Origin: DASUBV01 sp036501025
Lineage (GTDB): Bacteria > Actinomycetota > Actinomycetes > Streptosporangiales > Streptosporangiaceae
Length of the DNA: 64,000 nt
Direction of reading: 5' to 3'
Assembly (NCBI GenBank): GCA_036501025.1
Contig: DASYBB010000237.1
Location: 5,304-69,303, forward strand
The translations under genes were made by a program, and so were the position numbers. Within the stretch, counting starts at the first letter, position 1. Each line of letters starts with the position of its first letter. Positions 59,336 through 64,000 of this stretch are shown in pieces. The notes beneath the pieces are model-generated. The model saw only the letters and a program-made list of their open reading frames with translations, was not told where the DNA came from and searched no databases.

Positions 59336-60127
59336 TTACAAAACGTCCCGCAGCTCCCACAGCAGCGGGTAGTACCGGATCGGAACGCGGCCCTGCAAGT
59401 ACGGCGCGCCCGTAGACCCGCCGGTCCCGGACTTGGTCCCGATCTGCCGCTCCACCATCTGCACGTGCCGGGCGCGCCACAGCCCGGCCAGCTCATCGTG
59501 CGTGAGCAGGCCCTCGGCCAGCTGCCATTCTCCGTCGTAGCGGCCGCGGTCGCGGGCCACCTGGACCAGCGCGGCCAGGACCTCGTCGTCCGTGCTCGCG
59601 GGCAGCCCGCGCGCGCCCAGCAGGCCCAGGTAGGCGTCCCACAGCGACGGCTCCGCGAGCCGACGGCCCAGCCGGGCGCGTTCGGCCTCCGTCAGGGACC
59701 GGAACCTCGACACGAAACGGGGATCCTTGAGGCCCGACAGGAACTCCAGCTCGCGGAACTGGACCGACTGGAACCCGCTGGCCGGGGCCAGCGCCGCCCG
59801 GAAATCGAGGAAGTCCTGCGGCGTCATGGTCTCCAGCACGTCGACCTGGCTGACCAGCAGCCGCTCGATGACGTGCGCCCGCCCCAGCAGCTGCCGGGCC
59901 TTCCACAGCTCGCCCGCCGCGATGTGATCCCGGACCGCGGTCAGCTCGTGCAGCAGCTGCTGGAACCACAGCTCGTAGGCCTGGTGGACGGTGATGAACA
60001 GCAGCTCGTCGTGGGCCGGCGGGACGACCTGCGGGACCTGCTGGGCCAGCAGCTCGGGCAGGCGCAGGTAGCGGCCGTAGGTCAGCAGGCCGCCTTCCTC
60101 GCCGAAGCTGCGGCCGGCCGGCGTCAT
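59336..60127 (-). CDS. kynA: Tryptophan 2,3-dioxygenase
   Basis: 263 residues. Haem enzyme that opens the indole ring of tryptophan to N-formylkynurenine. Landmarks: LTYGRYLRLPELLAQQVP, the substrate-side His in LLFITVHQAYELWFQQLLHE, SGFQSVQFRELEFLSG, and the C-terminal haem-ligand region WRARHVQMVERQIGTKSGTG. ATG 60127 overlaps the acetoacetyl-CoA synthetase stop by four bases. No kynurenine formamidase or kynureninase is in the window. Confidence 0.94.
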   Translation of the reverse strand: MTPAGRSFGEEGGLLTYGRYLRLPELLAQQVPQVVPPAHDELLFITVHQAYELWFQQLLHELTAVRDHIAAGELWKARQLLGRAHVIERLLVSQVDVLETMTPQDFLDFRAALAPASGFQSVQFRELEFLSGLKDPRFVSRFRSLTEAERARLGRRLAEPSLWDAYLGLLGARGLPASTDDEVLAALVQVARDRGRYDGEWQLAEGLLTHDELAGLWRARHVQMVERQIGTKSGTGGSTGAPYLQGRVPIRYYPLLWELRDVL

Positions 60128-62166
60128 CCGGGCTCCGGCGGGCCGGAGGGCGGACCGGACGACGCGGCTGACGGCGCGTCCGACGGGGCGAAGTAGCCCA
60201 GGACCTCGGGGTTGGCCAGGGCGTCCGGGTCGGCGGCGTCGGCCACCGGGGTGCCGAGCAGGATCCGGCGGACCGGCACCTCGAGCTTCTTGCCCGACAG
60301 GGTCCGCGGGATGCCGGGCACGGCCCGGATCTCGTCGGGCACGTGCCGCGGCGACAGGCCGGCCCGCAGCGCGCCCTTGATCTCGCTGACCAGGGCATTG
60401 TCCAGCTCGCGGCCGCCCGCGGGCACCACGTACAGGATCAGCCGCCCCTCCTGGCCGAGCTGCCCGGTGTCCACGACCAGGCTGTCGGCGACCTCCGGAA
60501 GCGCCTCCACCACGCGGTAGAACTCGCTGGTGCCCATCCGCACGCCGCCCCGGTTCAGCGTGGCGTCGGACCGGCCGTAGATGACGCAGCCGCCGTCCGG
60601 CAAGATCATCAGCCAGTCGCCGTGCCGCCAGGTGCCGGGGTAGTCGGCGTAGTAGCTGGCCCGGTAGCGCTCGCCGCCGGGGTCGTTCCAGAAGCCGACC
60701 GGCATGGAGGGCATCGGCTGGGTCAGCACCAGCTCGCCGACCTCGCCGGTGACCGGCTGGCCCGCGGCGTCGAACGACTCCACCCGCGCGCCGAGGCAGC
60801 GGCCCGAGATGATCCCGGCCCGCACCGGCAGCAGCGGCGCCGGCCCGACGAAGGCGGTGCACACGTCGGTGCCCCCCGACAGGGAGCCGAGCACGAAATC
60901 GCCGCCGGCGGCGGGCGCCACCTCGTCGTAGACCCAGCGGAAGCCCTCGGGCGGCAGCGGCGAGCCGGTCGAGCCGACGCCCCGCAGCGCCGACAGGTCG
61001 TGCGCGGCGGCCGGGCGGACGCCGTTCTGGCGGCAGGCCAGCAGGTAGGGGGCGCCGACGCCGGCGTAGGTGACCCGCTCGCGGGCCACGTACGCCCACA
61101 GCCGGTCGGCGCTCGGGTAGCCGGGATGGCCGTCGTACAGCACCACGGTCGCGCCCACGAGCAGGCCGCCGACCAGGTAGTTCCACATCATCCAGCCGGT
61201 CGTGGTGTACCACAGGAACACGTCGGCGGCGCTCAGGTCCTGGTGCAGGCCGAGCATCTTGACGTGCTCCAGGACGATCCCGCCGTGGCCGTGCACGATG
61301 GGCTTGGGCAGCCCGGTAGTGCCCGAGGAGTACAGCACCCACAGCGGGTGCTCGAACGGCACCTCCTCGAACTCCAGCCCCGCGGCCGCGCCCGCGCCGA
61401 GGTCGTCCCAGCCGATCCCCGGGACGGCCGACTCCGGCCGGCCGGCGCCCAGGTAGTCGATGGTGACGAGCGCCTCCAGGCCGGGCAGCGCGGCCGCGAT
61501 CTGGGCCACCTCGGCGCGCCGGTCGAAGTTCTTGCCGCCGTAGGCGTAGCCGTCCACCGCGATCAGCACCCGGGGGGCGGTCTGGGCGAACCGGTCGATC
61601 ACGCTGTGCGCGCCGAAGTCCGGTGAGCAGGCCGTCCAGATCGCGCCCAGGCTGGCGCTGGCCAGCAGGGCGATCACGGCTTCCGGGGCGTTCGGCAGGT
61701 AGCCCGCGACGCGGTCGCCGCGGCCGACGCCGAGGGCCCGCAGGCCGGCCCGGACCCGGGCCACCTGGGCGGCCAGCTCCCCGTAGCTGAGCTGCCCGGC
61801 CCGGCCCGTGTCGGACTCATAGATCACGGCCGTGGCGCCGGGATCGGACTGCGCCCGGCGCAGCGCGTTCCGCGCGTAGTTCACCGTGGCCCCGGCGAAC
61901 CACGTCACCTCGGGCATCGGGCCGCCGGCCAGGGCCGGCCCGTCGCCGCGCTGGCCGAGCACGTCGAAGTAGTCCCAGACCGAGGTCCAGAACCGGCCGG
62001 GATCGGCGACCGACCACTGCCACAGCTCGTCGTAGCTGCCGGGGGCGGTGACGCCCCGCTCGGCGCTGAGCCAGCGGGCGTAGTGCGTCATCCGGGCCGA
62101 GCCGGCGAAGGCGGCGGAGGGTGCCCAGAGCGTCTCGCCGTAGTCCCGCCCGGCCTGCGAGATCAT
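60124..62166 (-). CDS. Acetoacetate-CoA ligase
   Basis: 680 residues. Acetyl-CoA-synthetase-like adenylate former specific for acetoacetate by similarity. Landmarks: WFAGATVNYARNALRR, VLYSSGTTGLPKPIVHGHGG, TTTGWMMWNYLVGGLLVGAT, GTDVCTAFVGP, WRHGDWLMILPDGGCVIYGR and the lysine motif IPRTLSGKKLEVPVRRIL. It would return acetoacetate from amino acid or lipid breakdown to acetoacetyl-CoA. ATG 62166 fits the domain start; GTG 62190 adds eight residues. First gene of the operon with kynA and the glutamate dehydrogenase. Confidence 0.92.
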   Translation of the reverse strand: MISQAGRDYGETLWAPSAAFAGSARMTHYARWLSAERGVTAPGSYDELWQWSVADPGRFWTSVWDYFDVLGQRGDGPALAGGPMPEVTWFAGATVNYARNALRRAQSDPGATAVIYESDTGRAGQLSYGELAAQVARVRAGLRALGVGRGDRVAGYLPNAPEAVIALLASASLGAIWTACSPDFGAHSVIDRFAQTAPRVLIAVDGYAYGGKNFDRRAEVAQIAAALPGLEALVTIDYLGAGRPESAVPGIGWDDLGAGAAAGLEFEEVPFEHPLWVLYSSGTTGLPKPIVHGHGGIVLEHVKMLGLHQDLSAADVFLWYTTTGWMMWNYLVGGLLVGATVVLYDGHPGYPSADRLWAYVARERVTYAGVGAPYLLACRQNGVRPAAAHDLSALRGVGSTGSPLPPEGFRWVYDEVAPAAGGDFVLGSLSGGTDVCTAFVGPAPLLPVRAGIISGRCLGARVESFDAAGQPVTGEVGELVLTQPMPSMPVGFWNDPGGERYRASYYADYPGTWRHGDWLMILPDGGCVIYGRSDATLNRGGVRMGTSEFYRVVEALPEVADSLVVDTGQLGQEGRLILYVVPAGGRELDNALVSEIKGALRAGLSPRHVPDEIRAVPGIPRTLSGKKLEVPVRRILLGTPVADAADPDALANPEVLGYFAPSDAPSAASSGPPSGPPEPG

Positions 62167-62208
62167 CGCGCTCCCACCGCCCTCGCCCACCCGGTCGCCA
62201 TTGACCGG

Positions 62209-62224
62209 ACTGGTATGTGCCAGT
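62209..62224. promoter_or_regulatory. Palindrome upstream of the acetoacetate-CoA ligase operon
   Basis: ACTGG and CCAGT arms around TATGTG, 43 bases upstream of the ligase start, next to a -10-like CATACT on the minus strand. Possible operator; single copy. Confidence 0.35.
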
Positions 62225-62333
62225 ATGCACGGCGCCCGGTGGATGTCGCTGACCTGGGGGTACCTAGCCCCGACGGGGTAACCATTCGTCGTTTGTACTC
62301 ATGATCGAGGCTCCGCGGGCCGATCTGAGGAAA

Positions 62334-63059
62334 TCAGCGGGCGGCCGGCACGGCGGTCAGCCGGTCGGCCGCCGCCACCACCTGGGCGGTGTCGGTCAGG
62401 TCGGTCAGGGCGACGTCCGCGCCCGCGGCCCGCAGTTCGCTGACGGTCGACCGGCCGCTGGCGATGGCGATGCAGCGGACCCCGGCGATCCGGGCCGCCT
62501 CGACGTCGCGGTGCGAGTCGGCCAGGTACACGGTGGCCCCGACCGGGGCGCGGTACTTCTCCTGGGCCGCGGTGACCGACCGCAGCAGCTGCGACCCGCG
62601 CGGGTAGGGATCGGCGCCGTAGCCGCCGATGTCCAGGTCGAAGTAGTCGGCCAGGCCGAACGCGGTCAGCTTCTCGGCGGCGTTGGGCCGGATCGAGCCG
62701 GTCACCACGGACTGCAGCGCGCCGGGCAGGCCGGCGGTGGCGGCGGCCGCCTCGAGCGCGCCGGGCAGCCGCCGGCCGTTGCGGGTCAGCAGGTCGCGGC
62801 GAGCGGCGAAGGCCTCCTGGAGCTCCCAGATGTAGCGGGCCAGCATGTCCTGGCCGCCCTCGGAACTGCGCTGGGACGGGACGTCGTTGAGGGCCAGCGA
62901 CTCGAAGAAGATCTCCGAGTCGCTGCGGCCGGCCAGCTGCGGAAGGGCGACCAGCGGGCGGCCGGTGACGCGGCGGAACGCCTCGGCGTAGGCCTCGCGG
63001 GAGACGCGGACGACGTCGACCAGGGTCAGGTCGATGTTCCACAGGACAAGGCGGTAAAT
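62334..63059 (-). CDS. HAD-like hydrolase homologue with Asn at the nucleophile, possible AUU start
   Basis: About 241 residues. The HAD motif I reads LVLWNIDLTLVD: the first Asp, the phosphoryl-accepting nucleophile in active enzymes, is Asn (codon 63038-63036). The second Asp, motif II (SVVTGSIRPNA), and the acidic pair in motif IV (YLADSHRDVEAARIAG) are present. The cap region is of the phosphoglycolate-phosphatase type. A perfect GGAGG at 63071-63067 sits seven bases before an ATT codon (63059-63057), exactly where the domain begins; no usual start is near. The alternative is ATG 63173, adding 38 low-complexity residues without a ribosome site. Confidence 0.7.
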   Translation of the reverse strand: MYRLVLWNIDLTLVDVVRVSREAYAEAFRRVTGRPLVALPQLAGRSDSEIFFESLALNDVPSQRSSEGGQDMLARYIWELQEAFAARRDLLTRNGRRLPGALEAAAATAGLPGALQSVVTGSIRPNAAEKLTAFGLADYFDLDIGGYGADPYPRGSQLLRSVTAAQEKYRAPVGATVYLADSHRDVEAARIAGVRCIAIASGRSTVSELRAAGADVALTDLTDTAQVVAAADRLTAVPAAR

Positions 63060-63305
63060 GGCACGGCCTCCGGTATCGCTGGATCGCTTGAGCGTACCGC
63101 CGCGAAGCGGGGCAGTCTCCACGCGACCGGACACGGCGCCGCGGCCCGCGCCGTCACCCCATGTGGGGCTCATGAGGCCGTCCGCTCTGGTTCGCGCCCG
63201 TCCGCCGCCGCCGCTCCGCGCGGATGGCGCCGTGCGGCTTCAGTCGCCGTCGTCCGCAGCGATCCGCAGCAGACGGCTCCCCTAGTTGGCTCCCAGTTAC
63301 ACAGC

Positions 63306-63340
63306 GGCCCCGCCGTGCGTTTGGCGCGCCCGGCGGGGCC
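63306..63340 (+). promoter_or_regulatory. Leader hairpin upstream of the small coupled genes
   Basis: GGCCCCGCCG at 63306-63315 pairs perfectly with 63331-63340 (15-base loop), ending 37 bases before the next start codon. It could attenuate or protect the transcript, or terminate an upstream one. Confidence 0.4.
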
Positions 63341-63377
63341 TGGATCACCCATCCGATTCGACCGGAAGGACAACCCG

Positions 63378-63614
63378 ATGGACAAGGTACACAACCCGGC
63401 GGCCGCGATCCGCGACAGCGCCGAGGCCGAGCGGGGCCGCGCCGCGGTCGCCGAGCTCGACGAGGCGCGCCAGGTCTTGCTCAGCTCCGATGTCGGCTGC
63501 CCGGACGCCGGGTGGCAGGCCATGAAGAGGCGCATCGAGCTCGCCGAGTTGGAGTGCTCCATGGCGCTGGCCGCCCTGCTGTCCCGCGTCGACCACGAGG
63601 CGGGACCCCGGTGA
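63378..63614 (+). CDS. Small hypothetical protein (78 residues)
   Basis: Starts MDKVHNPAAAIRDSAEAERG; all-helical, charged composition with two Cys (CPDAGW and LECSMAL), no TM. GGAAGGA lies seven bases before ATG 63378. Not recognised. Its stop overlaps the next start (GTGA), so the two products are probably made together. Confidence 0.65.
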   Translation: MDKVHNPAAAIRDSAEAERGRAAVAELDEARQVLLSSDVGCPDAGWQAMKRRIELAELECSMALAALLSRVDHEAGPR

Positions 63615-64000
63615 CCGCCGACCCGCGGCTGACCGCCGCACGGGAGGTCCTGGCCGGCGCCCGGCGCCGGAAGATCGCCGAGCTGCCGCCGTCCGTCCTG
63701 GCCCGCGAGGCGGCCGAGCTGCGCCGCCAGCTCGGCCAGGTCCTCGACCTCATCGGCGAGGACGGCGCCACGCTGACCGGTGCCGAGCTGTCGGTCGTGC
63801 TGGGCGCCCTGGGCCACGGCGCCGTGTTCCTGGCTGAGCGGGCCGCCCGGCACTGCGAGGCCTGCGCGACGCACCCGGCCGGGGCGTGCGAGTCCCACGT
63901 CGACGACCTGGACGCCGCCGACGATTACCGGCTCCTGGCCGCCCGGCTCGGCGGCCGCCAGCCGGGCTCGCCCGTCATCCTCGCCGAGGCGTTCGCCAGC
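63611..64000 (+). CDS. Hypothetical protein, 3' end outside window
   Basis: Reads open for 130 codons from GTG 63611: MTADPRLTAAREVLAGARRR, then ELPPSVLAREAAELRRQLGQ and a Cys-rich HCEACATHPAGACESHV stretch that could bind metal. Helical and soluble by composition. I do not recognise it; paired small genes of this kind are seen in actinobacterial integrated elements, but nothing else here proves one. Confidence 0.6.
   Translation, partial: MTADPRLTAAREVLAGARRRKIAELPPSVLAREAAELRRQLGQVLDLIGEDGATLTGAELSVVLGALGHGAVFLAERAARHCEACATHPAGACESHVDDLDAADDYRLLAARLGGRQPGSPVILAEAFAS

Overview
The window is about 72-75% GC, uses GTG and TTG starts freely, overlaps genes by ATGA/GTGA, and encodes actinobacterial families (AftD-like arabinofuranosyltransferase, DUF3068, DUF2613, DUF3054, the 180-kDa type NAD-glutamate dehydrogenase, the ftsE-ftsX-smpB-ssrA neighbourhood). 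It is chromosomal DNA of a high-GC actinomycete; I cannot fix the family. No tRNA, insertion sequence, CRISPR array or integrase is visible.

Layout. 0-5.4 kb: APC permease, Lrp and AraC regulators, a broken two-component remnant and a DMT exporter. 5.6-12.5 kb: S41 peptidase, tyrosine phosphatase, MMPL transporter, ureohydrolase, LysR. 12.5-24.3 kb: an envelope glycan locus with two divergent operons, methyltransferase-aftD-DUF3068-fadD4-like on minus and GT4-membrane protein-DUF2613 on plus. Homologues of most of these genes sit in the Rv0214-Rv0236 part of the M. tuberculosis genome. 24.4-25.9 kb: a degenerate PfkB-like protein and a DUF3054 membrane protein.

26-42 kb is the most interesting part. 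A TetR gene sits inside a set of genes for import and breakdown of an amine-like compound: class III aminotransferase, Pot-type ABC transporter, flavin oxidoreductase, NDP-forming acyl-CoA ligase, DAO-type flavin oxidase with cupin, acyl-CoA dehydrogenase, and a Rieske oxygenase of the betaine/carnitine type. Five copies of one palindrome (consensus GACTGAAYRTTCAGTC, two of them diverged) lie on the promoters of these units. Four overlap well-formed -35/-10 elements, so the whole 16 kb reads as one TetR-controlled regulon. The substrate is not known; a quaternary or N-methylated amine is my inference.

42-47 kb: DUF2231 membrane protein, MFS transporter, SDR under a likely MarR regulator, HAD phosphatase, YchJ protein. 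47.5-54.1 kb: a translation and division block with tmRNA, a penicillin-binding-protein homologue that has lost all three catalytic motifs, smpB, ftsX, ftsE, a small zinc-ribbon membrane protein, and prfB whose stop-codon-reading tripeptide is SKY instead of SPF. 54.4-62.2 kb: a compact operon for acetoacetyl-CoA synthetase, tryptophan 2,3-dioxygenase and NAD-glutamate dehydrogenase. 62.3-64 kb: a HAD-like protein with Asn in place of the nucleophile Asp and a possible AUU start, then two coupled small genes running off the edge.

Several membrane or secreted proteins carry in-frame 18-bp minisatellites in linkers or tails, a window-wide habit worth noting.
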